Below are positions 1 through 7,182 of a stretch of DNA of 9,500 nucleotides, in pieces. The notes below the pieces were generated by a model that searched no databases, had not been told where the DNA came from, and was given only the letters and a program-made list of their open reading frames with translations. The stretch is from an uncultured Lachnoclostridium sp. GTDB lineage: Bacteria; Bacillota; Clostridia; Lachnospirales; Lachnospiraceae. The stretch's first letter is position 1. Each line of letters starts with the position of its first letter. The stretch is from NCBI GenBank assembly GCA_958425285.1, contig CATZVV010000051.1, positions 1 through 9,500 on the forward strand, in the 5' to 3' direction. The position numbers and the translations under genes were made by a program.

Positions 1-1547
1 AAATAAAGATTATGAACTCCGGTCCCTCCACTAAGTGTACAACTATATTCTCCCCATGTACTTCCATTACCTGAAGGAATTGTAACTTCTCCAATCTTAG
101 TCCCTCCTGTGCCATCAAGACGCACTTCTATTGTTCCTCCTGACAAACCGGCGGCCTTTACAGCAAAAGTTTTTGCGCCAGTTCCCAGATCTGCCTTTGA
201 TACAGCTGTCCAATCCCCACTCTGAATATTAACTACTTTCATATTCAGCGAATTTACAAAAAAACCTGTTTCTGAACACTCTGCTGTATTAATTCCTTTG
301 CTCCACCCAAGAGTTTCTGCCTCTGTACGTACATAAGGATTGAGATTTTTCACCTGGGAAACCCCTCCCCAAGTTCCTGTAATTGTATTGATATGCCCAC
401 TTGAATCATAAGACACTTCCTCCATATGCGTAGAACGGTATCCTTGCTGATTATCAGGAAATCCAAGTGCTTTTGTAAGTGTTTGGGCATGATATGTAAA
501 GTATGTTTTACCATTAAAATCAAAAAAGGCATGATGATTGTTGCCGCCAATTCCAAAAAAAGTACTTGGATTATTAAACACCTTTCCAACATATGTAAAT
601 GGTCCCATTGGGCTGCTGCTCTCCATGACGCATATGTTGCCTGTCCCAGTTTTTGCAACTGTATTAGAAAAATTAGAACAATATGAATAATAATATTTTC
701 CATTATATTTATGGATACCCGAATCCTCGAAAATAGCTGGCGCATCAATTGCCTTTGCGTATCCATCTATCTCTACCATATTATCTTTTAATTTGATGAC
801 ACGTGCAGTTCCCGGATTATTCTTCTGTTCCTGTGTTGCGGGACTCCCCGGTGTTCCACCACCATAGTATAGATATCCCGTTCCATCATCATCTACAAGT
901 ACAGCCGGGTCAAAAAGCCAGACAACCCCATCAGCAGCCTGCATACCCCACTTTATTAACTGACTGCCTGTCGCAGGCTCTTTGAAAGGTCCAATTGGAG
1001 AGTCTGCCTCTAATACACCGATTCCATTTGCATTATCTGCAAAATATAGAAAAAATTTTTCCTTTCCATTAATCTTTTTATGACAAATTGTAGGTGCCCA
1101 CGAATTATTTGCCCATTTAGCTATACCATTTGGATCTTTTGTAGAATTTTTCCCTGCTACGGGAATTTCTCCATGATCCACCCAGTTTACTAAATCATCC
1201 GATGAGATTACATTTATTGTTGCAATATTGCCGTAATTATTTGACGATACCGGATATCCATTTGCATCCTTTTCTGTTGTCTCATACTGCTGGTTATCAT
1301 TCGTCATATACACATACACACGTCCATTATAGCTCATAGCACATGGATCTGCCCCAAACTTATGATCCATCAGAGGATTTCCTCTACCCGGTGTTTTCGT
1401 TGAACCACTGTTCAACAACCCATTGTCATTCATCGCCGTTGCCGCCCTAACTTTGAAAACACCAGCTGGAACAGCTGTCACCATAAGTGCCATGGACAAA
1501 ACAATGACTCCCATTCCCCGAAATACATATCTCATTTTTTTCCTCAT
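1..1547 (-). CDS. Secreted GH43 glycoside hydrolase with CBM6-like module (arabinofuranosidase/xylan type), 3' end missing
   Basis: The frame is open from the ATG at 1547 to the window edge (515 full codons, no stop), so the C-terminus is missing. Residues 1-37 are a signal peptide: a basic start, a hydrophobic core at about 12-30, and an Ala-rich cleavage region near KVRAATA. Residues about 55-400 form a GH43 five-bladed propeller. Likely catalytic residues are base D67 in HKFGADP, pKa modulator D213 in WLFDPAVLVDDDGTGY and acid E274 in AIFEDSGIHKYNGKYYYSY. A CBM6-like module starts near residue 406 (VRTEAETLGWSKGINTAE), where EAE is typical of the family. The order GH43-CBM6 and the NPLMDHKFGADP motif recall Bacillus XynD-type arabinoxylan arabinofuranohydrolases, which remove arabinose side chains from xylan outside the cell. 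That specificity is inference; xylosidase or other arabinosidase activity remains possible. AGGAGG at 1564-1559 supports the 1547 start. An ATG four codons later (1535) is a weaker choice. A cre-like site lies just upstream. Confidence 0.9.
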   Translation of the reverse strand, partial: MRKKMRYVFRGMGVIVLSMALMVTAVPAGVFKVRAATAMNDNGLLNSGSTKTPGRGNPLMDHKFGADPCAMSYNGRVYVYMTNDNQQYETTEKDANGYPVSSNNYGNIATINVISSDDLVNWVDHGEIPVAGKNSTKDPNGIAKWANNSWAPTICHKKINGKEKFFLYFADNANGIGVLEADSPIGPFKEPATGSQLIKWGMQAADGVVWLFDPAVLVDDDGTGYLYYGGGTPGSPATQEQKNNPGTARVIKLKDNMVEIDGYAKAIDAPAIFEDSGIHKYNGKYYYSYCSNFSNTVAKTGTGNICVMESSSPMGPFTYVGKVFNNPSTFFGIGGNNHHAFFDFNGKTYFTYHAQTLTKALGFPDNQQGYRSTHMEEVSYDSSGHINTITGTWGGVSQVKNLNPYVRTEAETLGWSKGINTAECSETGFFVNSLNMKVVNIQSGDWTAVSKADLGTGAKTFAVKAAGLSGGTIEVRLDGTGGTKIGEVTIPSGNGSTWGEYSCTLSGGTGVHNLY

Positions 1548-1558
1548 AACTTTGTAAC

Positions 1559-1564
1559 CCTCCT
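1559..1564 (-). promoter_or_regulatory. Ribosome binding site of the GH43 gene
   Basis: AGGAGG on the minus strand ends 11 bases before the ATG at 1547. The spacing is slightly long, but this is the only strong match. It favours 1547 over the in-frame ATG at 1535, which has only a GAGG close upstream. Confidence 0.7.
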
Positions 1565-1580
1565 CATAAAATTTTCCCAA

Positions 1581-1594
1581 TACTTTCGTTTCCA
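1581..1594 (-). promoter_or_regulatory. Candidate cre (CcpA operator) before the GH43 gene
   Basis: On the minus strand the sequence TGGAAACGAAAGTA matches the classical cre consensus TGNAANCGNWNNCW at every defined position except one (T for C at position 13). It sits 34-47 bases upstream of the GH43 start codon. That position, close to or just after a possible transcription start, suits repression by CcpA when preferred sugars are present. Hemicellulase genes in Firmicutes are common CcpA targets. The match is seen directly; binding and regulation are inferred, and a 13/14 match to a degenerate consensus can arise by chance. Confidence 0.45.
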
Positions 1595-1602
1595 CTACAT
1601 TT

Positions 1603-1631
1603 TCTATACATAAACAAGTGGGGGCTGATAA
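1603..1631 (-). promoter_or_regulatory. Weak candidate sigma-A promoter of the GH43 gene
   Basis: TTATCA (1631-1626) and TATAGA (1608-1603) are separated by exactly 17 bases, and each matches its consensus at 4 of 6 positions. Initiation would fall about 50 bases before the start codon, at the upstream edge of the cre-like site. The boxes are weak enough that this could be chance. No better promoter is visible between the terminator hairpin and the GH43 start. Confidence 0.25.
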
Positions 1632-1636
1632 TCGCG

Positions 1637-1672
1637 TCACTCGCAAGTTTGTCGATGGCAAACTTGATGTGA
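1637..1672. repeat. Inverted repeat / hairpin with perfect 8-bp stem
   Basis: CAAGTTTG (1644-1651) and CAAACTTG (1659-1666) are perfect reverse complements around a 7-base loop. A further 4-bp outer stem (TCAC 1637-1640 with GTGA 1669-1672) is separated by a small internal loop. No T run follows on either strand, so it is not a standard terminator. It could be an RNA leader hairpin of the GH43 transcript, a binding site for a dimeric regulator, or one copy of a dispersed intergenic repeat. The sequence alone does not decide between these. Confidence 0.55.
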
Positions 1673-1693
1673 ACTAGCACTTTACTATAAAAT

Positions 1694-1749
1694 AAAAAAA
1701 GCACCTGAACTGCGTCTTAACAAGCAATAACTGTTCACACATTCAGGTG
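1694..1749 (-). terminator. Probable rho-independent terminator (long imperfect hairpin plus T run)
   Basis: Read on the minus strand, CACCTGAA (1749-1742) pairs perfectly with TTCAGGTG (1709-1702), and seven T residues follow directly (1700-1694). The 32-base loop continues the stem imperfectly: GTGT with ACGC, and AACAG with TTGTT, around a 7-base tip. The whole therefore folds as one long hairpin with internal loops. It most likely ends the operon whose last gene stops at 1910. It is about 160 bases beyond that stop, farther than usual. If a promoter exists upstream of it, it could instead act as an attenuator in a long GH43 leader. Confidence 0.6.
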
Positions 1750-1909
1750 TCCTCTTTATGTTAAATTATTTTCTGCCTTTACTGGTTCACTGATTTGTGT
1801 TTTCCCGCAAATAAATAAACCCCCTACCAACTTTATTTTAGCATTATACTTCTTAGTAAACAAGTGATTTTTTATATTCTTTTGTCACTTACTACCTCTT
1901 GCATTTATC

Positions 1910-2509
1910 TTACCGCTTTGCAGCCTCCCACAAATATAAACTAGCTATACTTCCATAAGGAGAATATCGTTTCCGATACCTTTCAAACCGCTCTTTTGTT
2001 ATCTCTTTGTGGTGATAAATATTTTGCAGACCTTTGCGAATTCCAAAGTCTCCATAACTGAATACATCCTTTCTCTGCAACGAAAAAATTAAAAGCATCT
2101 CTGCCGTCCATATTCCTATGCCCTTCAACCGAACCAGTTCACGGCATACTTCATCATCAGATAATTTTCTCAATTGTACCAAATCCAATTCGCCATTAAT
2201 TACAGCTTTTGCCGCTCCCTTCATGTATCCTGCCTTACGTCCGGACAAGCCAAATGACTGAAGGTATTCCAGCGGACATCCTTCAATCTTATCCGGAGTA
2301 ATCCCTCCAAAACATTCTTTCATTCTTCTCCATACTGTTTGCAACGCCTTAGATGAAATCTGCTGACCGGCAATCGAATTTATAAGTGCTTCAAACAAAT
2401 CCGGAATCACTTCCCGCTGAATGGGGCCAATCGTTTCTATCCACTCAGCCAACCGCTTATCCTTTTTCATCAAATAGCATATTTCTTCCTGTCCGTATTC
2501 AAAAAACAT
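1910..2509 (-). CDS. AlkA-type DNA-3-methyladenine glycosylase (HhH-GPD superfamily)
   Basis: This base-excision-repair enzyme (199 aa from the chosen start) would remove alkylated purines such as 3-methyladenine from DNA in the cytosol, leaving abasic sites. The helix-hairpin-helix is LKGIGIWTAEM at residues 128-138. The catalytic aspartate is D154 in DVFSYGDFGIRKGL, which aligns with Asp238 of E. coli AlkA by position after the HhH. The segment ALINSIAGQQISSKA (41-55) is the typical first conserved helix region of the family. It lacks the extra N-terminal domain of E. coli AlkA and matches the shorter Mag1-like forms in length. The start at 2509 is preferred because GGAGG (2519-2515) stands 5 bases before it. 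An ATG at 2521 is possible. A longer frame reaching 2602 would run inside trkH and carries no family sequence. It is the last gene of the probable operon, 13 bp after trkH, so translation may be coupled. Confidence 0.9.
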   Translation of the reverse strand: MFFEYGQEEICYLMKKDKRLAEWIETIGPIQREVIPDLFEALINSIAGQQISSKALQTVWRRMKECFGGITPDKIEGCPLEYLQSFGLSGRKAGYMKGAAKAVINGELDLVQLRKLSDDEVCRELVRLKGIGIWTAEMLLIFSLQRKDVFSYGDFGIRKGLQNIYHHKEITKERFERYRKRYSPYGSIASLYLWEAAKR

Positions 2510-2514
2510 TCTTT

Positions 2515-2519
2515 CCTCC
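2515..2519 (-). promoter_or_regulatory. Ribosome binding site that decides the glycosylase start
   Basis: GGAGG lies between the trkH stop codon (2525-2523) and the ATG at 2509, with a 5-base spacer. It covers part of the alternative ATG at 2521, so it can serve only the 2509 start. The upstream candidate would have to rely on a GAGG inside the end of trkH. Confidence 0.6.
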
Positions 2520-2522
2520 ATC

Positions 2523-3974
2523 TTATGAATGCCTCTTCCATGCCGGAGGCCAACACAATAAAAGCATAGGGAACAATTCCAACCGTCCAGCCAGCATATC
2601 AAACATTAAAATAAACTTTGCAAATCCGGAAAATATCGAGTAGTTTCCCAATGGACCAACCAACTCCATACCCGGTCCAATGTTATTCAAGGTAGCTGCT
2701 ACTGCAGTAAAATTTGTTGTAAAGTCTAATTCATCTACACCAATCAGTAATACAGAGACAAATAATATCATGAAATAAACTGCCGAAAATACATTAACAG
2801 AACGAACCACCTCATGCGGAACGCTATTTCCATCCATTGTAATTTTTTTAATTTCCTTTGGATGTGCCAAAAGAGACAATTCCTTTTTTACCGTCTTAAA
2901 CAAAATTACAATTCTAGAAACCTTCATCCCACCTCCGGTACTGCTTGCACATGCTCCAACAAACATCAAAATAATTAAAATGGTTTTTGATAGCTGCGGC
3001 CAAAGATCAAAGTTTGTAGTTGCAAAACCCGTTGTTGTAATAATTGACCCCACTTGAAAGAAAGCGTGGCGAGCAATTTCACTAAAACTGTCATATAATC
3101 CACGAATATTAAAGCTGATAATGATTCCGGCCACACAAATGATTCCTAAATACCAACGAACTTCCTCCAAATGCAGCGCCTGCTTTATCTTTCTGTGAAT
3201 TACCAAAAAGAAAAGACTGTAATTAATGCCACTTATAATCATAAAGACAGTAACAATGTTCTGCTGAATTGCGGTATAACTTGCAAAACTATCATTTTTG
3301 ATTCCAAAACCACCCGTTCCTACCGTTCCAAAACTGGAGCAGAACGCATCAAAGACTGGCATTTTGAATATAACAAGTAATAAAACCTCAGCTAATGTAA
3401 TAACAATATAAATCAAATATAAAATCTTTGCGGTGTCTTTCACACGGGGAACAAGCTTATCTACAGAAGGACCCGGACTCTCCGCCTTCATTAGATTCAT
3501 AGTCGACCCACCCCCGAGCATCGGTATAATTGCCATTACAAAAACAAAAACACCCATTCCACCAATCCAATGAGTAAAACTCCGCCAAAATAAACTGGTA
3601 TATGACAGAATTTCGACTTCTGTTAAAACACTTGCTCCCGTTGTTGTAAATCCTGATATAGTCTCAAATAAAGCATCTATATAGGAAGGAATATCTCCTG
3701 TCAGGACAAACGGCAATGCCCCAATCATACTCATTAAAATCCAGGTTAACGCAACAACGATGAAACCCTCTCTTGCATAAAAAGAAAATTTTTTTGGCTT
3801 CTTGAATGTTAAAGCTGTCCCCGCAATAAAACAGCAAAATGAAACAAGCAAATATGCAAAGCATTCGTTTTCACGATACAAAATTCCAACGGCAAACGGA
3901 AGACATAAGAAAGCGGCTTCAAATTTTATTACCCAACCTACAATATAACGTACAATTCCGTAATTCATAGTCAT
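2523..3974 (-). CDS. trkH: Trk-type potassium uptake transporter, pore subunit TrkH
   Basis: This 483-aa integral membrane protein is the K+-conducting subunit of a Trk/Ktr system. It has the expected four pore-loop repeats, each with a filter segment: FTTTGAS (109-115), TVGTGGFG (217-224), TTTGFATTN (313-321) and NNIGPGME (430-437). Also typical are HWIGGMGVFVF (135-145), ASSTGGGMKVSR (343-354) and the C-terminal FDMLAGRLELFPML (458-471). Length is normal for TrkH, and the end at WPPAWKRHS looks natural. The ATG shares its A with the trkA stop (TAATG), and GGAGG is 4 bases upstream. A second ATG two codons later (3968) has a more usual spacing of 10, so the exact start may be there. The overlap implies coupled synthesis with the gating partner TrkA. 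Whether the ion coupling is H+ or Na+ cannot be told from sequence. Confidence 0.95.
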   Translation of the reverse strand: MTMNYGIVRYIVGWVIKFEAAFLCLPFAVGILYRENECFAYLLVSFCCFIAGTALTFKKPKKFSFYAREGFIVVALTWILMSMIGALPFVLTGDIPSYIDALFETISGFTTTGASVLTEVEILSYTSLFWRSFTHWIGGMGVFVFVMAIIPMLGGGSTMNLMKAESPGPSVDKLVPRVKDTAKILYLIYIVITLAEVLLLVIFKMPVFDAFCSSFGTVGTGGFGIKNDSFASYTAIQQNIVTVFMIISGINYSLFFLVIHRKIKQALHLEEVRWYLGIICVAGIIISFNIRGLYDSFSEIARHAFFQVGSIITTTGFATTNFDLWPQLSKTILIILMFVGACASSTGGGMKVSRIVILFKTVKKELSLLAHPKEIKKITMDGNSVPHEVVRSVNVFSAVYFMILFVSVLLIGVDELDFTTNFTAVAATLNNIGPGMELVGPLGNYSIFSGFAKFILMFDMLAGRLELFPMLLLCWPPAWKRHS

Positions 3975-5338
3975 TAATCCTCCAAAATCTCACTAATATC
4001 CTTTAAGCGATATTCCTTCAAAACAACGACTACTGTATCCCCTTCCTGTATCATATCCTGTCCACTTGGCACAATAATTCTACCATTTCGATTGATACAG
4101 CAAATTAATATATTCTTTTTTATTTTCAGAACTTCCAAAGGAATTCCTATCACCCTTGAATTTTCATGTACAAAAAACTCTACAGCCTCAGCTTTCCCAT
4201 CTGCTAATATGTATAGAGTCTCAACATTACTATTTAAAGAGCTGCTAATACTTAAGGAACGTGCACATTTGACAATATAATCAGAGGCAATAAAATGTGG
4301 ATAAATAATACTGTCCAACTCAATCTTATCAATAATATTAGTGAAGGTAACACGGTTTACCCTTGTGACCGATTTTGCATCCGAATTTCCCTGGGCAAAC
4401 AATGAAAGAAAGATATTTTCCTCATCTAACCCAGTCAGAGCAGCAACTCCATCAACTGTTTCAATTCCCTCCTGTATTAATAATTCCTGGTCCGTAGCAT
4501 CTCCACATATAATTGTAGCCTTCGGAAGCAATTCGCTCAGCTGCTCACACCGCCCCTTGTCGATTTCTATAATTTTCACATGAATACCGGAAGGCAATAA
4601 CCTCTTCGCTAAATAATAGGCAACTGTACCACCTCCAAGTAACATCACGTGATTAATCCGGTTCATATCAACACCGATTTTTCTGAAAATATTATTTGCC
4701 TTACTCACGTCTGTAACAACAGCAATTAAATCATTTTCCTCTAAACGAAAATCACCATTTGGAATCACCACCTCCGACTTCCGTATCACCATACAAACAA
4801 GCAGCTCTGACTTTAACTTGTCATTTACTTCCTGAAGAGTACATCCGGCCAACATTGAATTCTTTTTTACACGAAAATGAATTAAATCAACCTTTCCTTT
4901 TGCAAAAGTATCAATCTTTGAAGCAAATGGAAAGCGAAAAATTCTGGAAATCTCTGCCGCAGCTGCCAGTTCAGGATTGACTACCATAGCCAGCCCGAAC
5001 TCATCCTTTAAATAATTAATTTCATCATTATAAATAGGATTCCTAACTAACGCTATTGTCTTGCAGTTTCCAGCCTTTTTCCCAATCAGGCAGCAAAGCA
5101 AATTATGCTCATCTGAATTTGTAACTGAAATAAGTAAATCAGCATTCATAATATCCGCCCGGTTTAATGTTTGGAAGCTAACACCATTTCCAACAACCCC
5201 CATAACATCCAGAGTACTGGTAATTCGGTCAAGCCTCTCTGCATTTTCATCGATAACTGTAATATCATGACCTTCCTCGCTTAACTGTTTCACTAGAGTA
5301 TGACCAACTTTACCACACCCCACAACAAGTATCTTCAT
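3974..5338 (-). CDS. trkA: Trk potassium system NAD-binding regulatory subunit TrkA (two tandem RCK units)
   Basis: This 454-aa cytosolic protein has two repeats of TrkA-N (Rossmann, RCK) plus TrkA-C. Unit 1 starts with MKILVVGCGKVGHTL, a GxGxxG at 7-12 with acidic D30 at the end of the second strand, as expected for NAD(H) binding. Its TrkA-C part spans about 140-220. Unit 2 starts near residue 230 with LLGGGTVAYYLAKRL (GxGxxA, 235-240) and E258, and its TrkA-C part spans about 372-445. The full double-unit length is the E. coli TrkA form rather than the single-unit KtrA form. It would assemble as a ring under TrkH and gate K+ flow in response to nucleotides. GAGGAG ends 7 bases before the ATG. 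The gene follows pepF after 27 bp and overlaps trkH by one base. I see no damage to either nucleotide site. Confidence 0.95.
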   Translation of the reverse strand: MKILVVGCGKVGHTLVKQLSEEGHDITVIDENAERLDRITSTLDVMGVVGNGVSFQTLNRADIMNADLLISVTNSDEHNLLCCLIGKKAGNCKTIALVRNPIYNDEINYLKDEFGLAMVVNPELAAAAEISRIFRFPFASKIDTFAKGKVDLIHFRVKKNSMLAGCTLQEVNDKLKSELLVCMVIRKSEVVIPNGDFRLEENDLIAVVTDVSKANNIFRKIGVDMNRINHVMLLGGGTVAYYLAKRLLPSGIHVKIIEIDKGRCEQLSELLPKATIICGDATDQELLIQEGIETVDGVAALTGLDEENIFLSLFAQGNSDAKSVTRVNRVTFTNIIDKIELDSIIYPHFIASDYIVKCARSLSISSSLNSNVETLYILADGKAEAVEFFVHENSRVIGIPLEVLKIKKNILICCINRNGRIIVPSGQDMIQEGDTVVVVLKEYRLKDISEILED

Positions 5339-5365
5339 TTCTCTTTTCTCCTCGTGTAACGCTAC

Positions 5366-7141
5366 TTACTGTTCAAATTTTGTTAATAAATCATCAAACA
5401 ATTTCATTGCTTCCCTAACCGGTTCCGGACTAGCCATATCAACTCCGGCCAATTTCAAAAGATCAATTGGATCCATTGAGCCTCCGCTTCGTAAAAATCT
5501 GCGGTATCCTTCCAATACCTCTTTATCTCCTGCTAAAATTCTCCTACTGATTGTAATTGCCGCAGAAAACCCTGTTGCATATTGATAAACATAAAATGGA
5601 GTATAAAAATGTGGGATTCTAGCCCATTCCATAGCAATCTCCGAATCCACTTCCACCTCATCTCCAAAATATTTGCGGTTCAATTCATAATAAACTGATG
5701 ATATACTTTCAGCTGTCAGAGTCTGTCCTTCTTCCACCATCTCATGCATAATCATCTCAAATTCTGCAAACATTGTCTGACGAAACAATGTTCCCCGAAA
5801 CTGCTCTAAGAAGTAATTTACCAAGTATTTTTTCTCATCCGGCTCTTTGCAAATAGAAAGCAAATGATGAATTAACAGGGATTCATTGCATGTAGATGCC
5901 ACTTCCGCCACAAAAATCTTATATCCGGCATATACATATTCATTCGCTTCATCTGAAAAATAGGAATGTAATGCGTGTCCCATTTCATGTGCCAAGGTAA
6001 ACACATGATTCAGATTTCCCTGATAGTTCATCAATACATAGGGATGTATCCCATATGCTCCCCAGGAATAGGCTCCGCTTCTTTTTCCTTCATTTTCATA
6101 TATGTCAATCCATCGATTGTCAAACCCTTCCTGCAAAATAGCAAGATAATCTTCACCAAGTGGTTTAAGACCACTTTTTACGATTTCCTTTGCTTCTTCA
6201 AATGAATACCTCTTCTCCGGACGTTTGACCATGGGTGTATAAAGGTCGTACATATGAAGCTTTTCTAACTTCAGTGCCTGTTTCCGTATATTCATATAAC
6301 GGTACATAAGAGGAAGTGATTCATGAACTGCCTCAATTAACTCCTTGTACACAGAAACAGGAATATTGGCATCATCTAACTTATACTCCAATGAGCTTTT
6401 ATAGTTCCTTGCTTTCGCAAAAAAGACAGCTTGCTTTACATTTGCTGCAAATGTAGCTGCCAGTGTATTTTCAAATTCTTTATATCGTGAATATAGTTTT
6501 GTAAACGCATCTTTTCTTATATTACGATTCGTACTTTCCAAAAAAAGTGTATAATTTCCGTGGGTCAATGGCACTTGCTTTCCATCACTGTCAATTACAT
6601 CTTCAAAATGAATATCTGCGTTATTAAACATAGAAATGATATTACCTGCCCCTTCTGCAACTTCGCTCGCATTTGCAAGAATCCCTTCTATTTCGTTTGA
6701 TAGAATATGATCTTTCTGACGGAAAAACTCAAGTAAATATCTCTGATATAACCGTAACCCCTCCCATTCATCAATCATCTGCCTGACTTTCTCTTCTCCC
6801 ATATTCAATAATTCCGGTGAAAAAAATGCTGTTGCTGCCTGCTTTTTCACAAGCAATGTGCCTGCTCTCTGTGAAGCATTTTGATATACTGGATTCGAAG
6901 TATTCTCATGTAGTTTCTGATTGGCATAAACATAGACTTTCTCTGCTAAAATCGAACATTTATCGTCTAACGACAAAAAGGCAAGAAGGTTACCGGAATT
7001 TTCTGCAAGTCTGCCTTCAAAAGCAGAAAGTTCCGGTAACAACTTTTCTAATTTTGAAAAGTCCCCCTGCCATAATTCATCATTTTCATATAAATCTTCC
7101 ATTCTCCAGCAGTTTTCGACTTTTTGCTCATTTCGTTTCAT
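5366..7141 (-). CDS. pepF: Oligoendopeptidase F (M3 family zinc metallopeptidase)
   Basis: This 591-aa cytosolic peptidase of the M3B group cleaves short peptides inside the cell. The zinc site is HEMGH in LAHEMGHALHSYF (H385, E386, H389), and the third ligand is probably E413 in VAEVASTCNE. Further family marks are AYSWGAYGIHPYVLMNY (357-373), which lies before the zinc helix, and IPHFYTPFYVYQYATG (509-524), whose His and Tyr residues bind substrate and stabilise the transition state. The N-terminal 120 or so residues match the family's helical N-terminal domain. There is no signal peptide. Length is usual (about 600). AAGGAG with a 6-base spacer supports the start at 7141. It lies 42 bp after the DUF4867-like gene and 27 bp before trkA, with no convincing promoter in either gap, so it is probably co-transcribed. 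Confidence 0.95.
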   Translation of the reverse strand: MKRNEQKVENCWRMEDLYENDELWQGDFSKLEKLLPELSAFEGRLAENSGNLLAFLSLDDKCSILAEKVYVYANQKLHENTSNPVYQNASQRAGTLLVKKQAATAFFSPELLNMGEEKVRQMIDEWEGLRLYQRYLLEFFRQKDHILSNEIEGILANASEVAEGAGNIISMFNNADIHFEDVIDSDGKQVPLTHGNYTLFLESTNRNIRKDAFTKLYSRYKEFENTLAATFAANVKQAVFFAKARNYKSSLEYKLDDANIPVSVYKELIEAVHESLPLMYRYMNIRKQALKLEKLHMYDLYTPMVKRPEKRYSFEEAKEIVKSGLKPLGEDYLAILQEGFDNRWIDIYENEGKRSGAYSWGAYGIHPYVLMNYQGNLNHVFTLAHEMGHALHSYFSDEANEYVYAGYKIFVAEVASTCNESLLIHHLLSICKEPDEKKYLVNYFLEQFRGTLFRQTMFAEFEMIMHEMVEEGQTLTAESISSVYYELNRKYFGDEVEVDSEIAMEWARIPHFYTPFYVYQYATGFSAAITISRRILAGDKEVLEGYRRFLRSGGSMDPIDLLKLAGVDMASPEPVREAMKLFDDLLTKFEQ

Positions 7142-7182
7142 CGCAAACTCCTTTTCAAATGACCTTACTTATAATCAATGCT

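Larger units (their letters stand above)
1548..1909. other. Gene-free stretch between the glycosylase gene and the GH43 gene
   Basis: I see no credible gene in these 362 bp. The stretch holds a probable terminator hairpin (1694-1749), a perfect 8-bp inverted repeat (1644-1666), a weak candidate promoter (1603-1631), a cre-like site (1581-1594) and the GH43 ribosome binding site (AGGAGG, 1564-1559). Near the glycosylase stop there is also a weak 6-bp inverted repeat (1862-1867 with 1885-1890). A perfect TATAAT on the minus strand (1848-1843) has no matching -35 box. The density of folded elements is unusual for an ordinary spacer. Confidence 0.75.

Noticed and set aside
350..766. A 138-codon open frame on the minus strand
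   Set aside because: It overlaps the GH43 gene in another frame. The GH43 frame carries signal peptide, catalytic motifs and CBM6 sequence, while this frame reads like an out-of-phase translation.
1592..1621. CCACT/AGTGG inverted pair near the GH43 promoter region
   Set aside because: A 5-bp stem around a 20-base loop is expected by chance and does not extend inward.
1843..1848. Perfect TATAAT on the minus strand as a promoter
   Set aside because: At spacings of 16-18 bases the -35 position is only A-rich (AAATCA or poorer), so it is not reported as a feature on its own. It is kept as a question in the findings.
1862..1890. Inverted repeat AAGTGA/TCACTT just after the glycosylase stop as a terminator
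   Set aside because: The stem is only 6 bp with a 17-base AT-rich loop, and no T run follows on the minus strand.
2510..2602. N-terminal extension of the DNA glycosylase back to an ATG at 2602
   Set aside because: It lies inside the conserved C-terminal end of trkH, contributes no family sequence, and a good ribosome binding site fits the ATG at 2509 instead.
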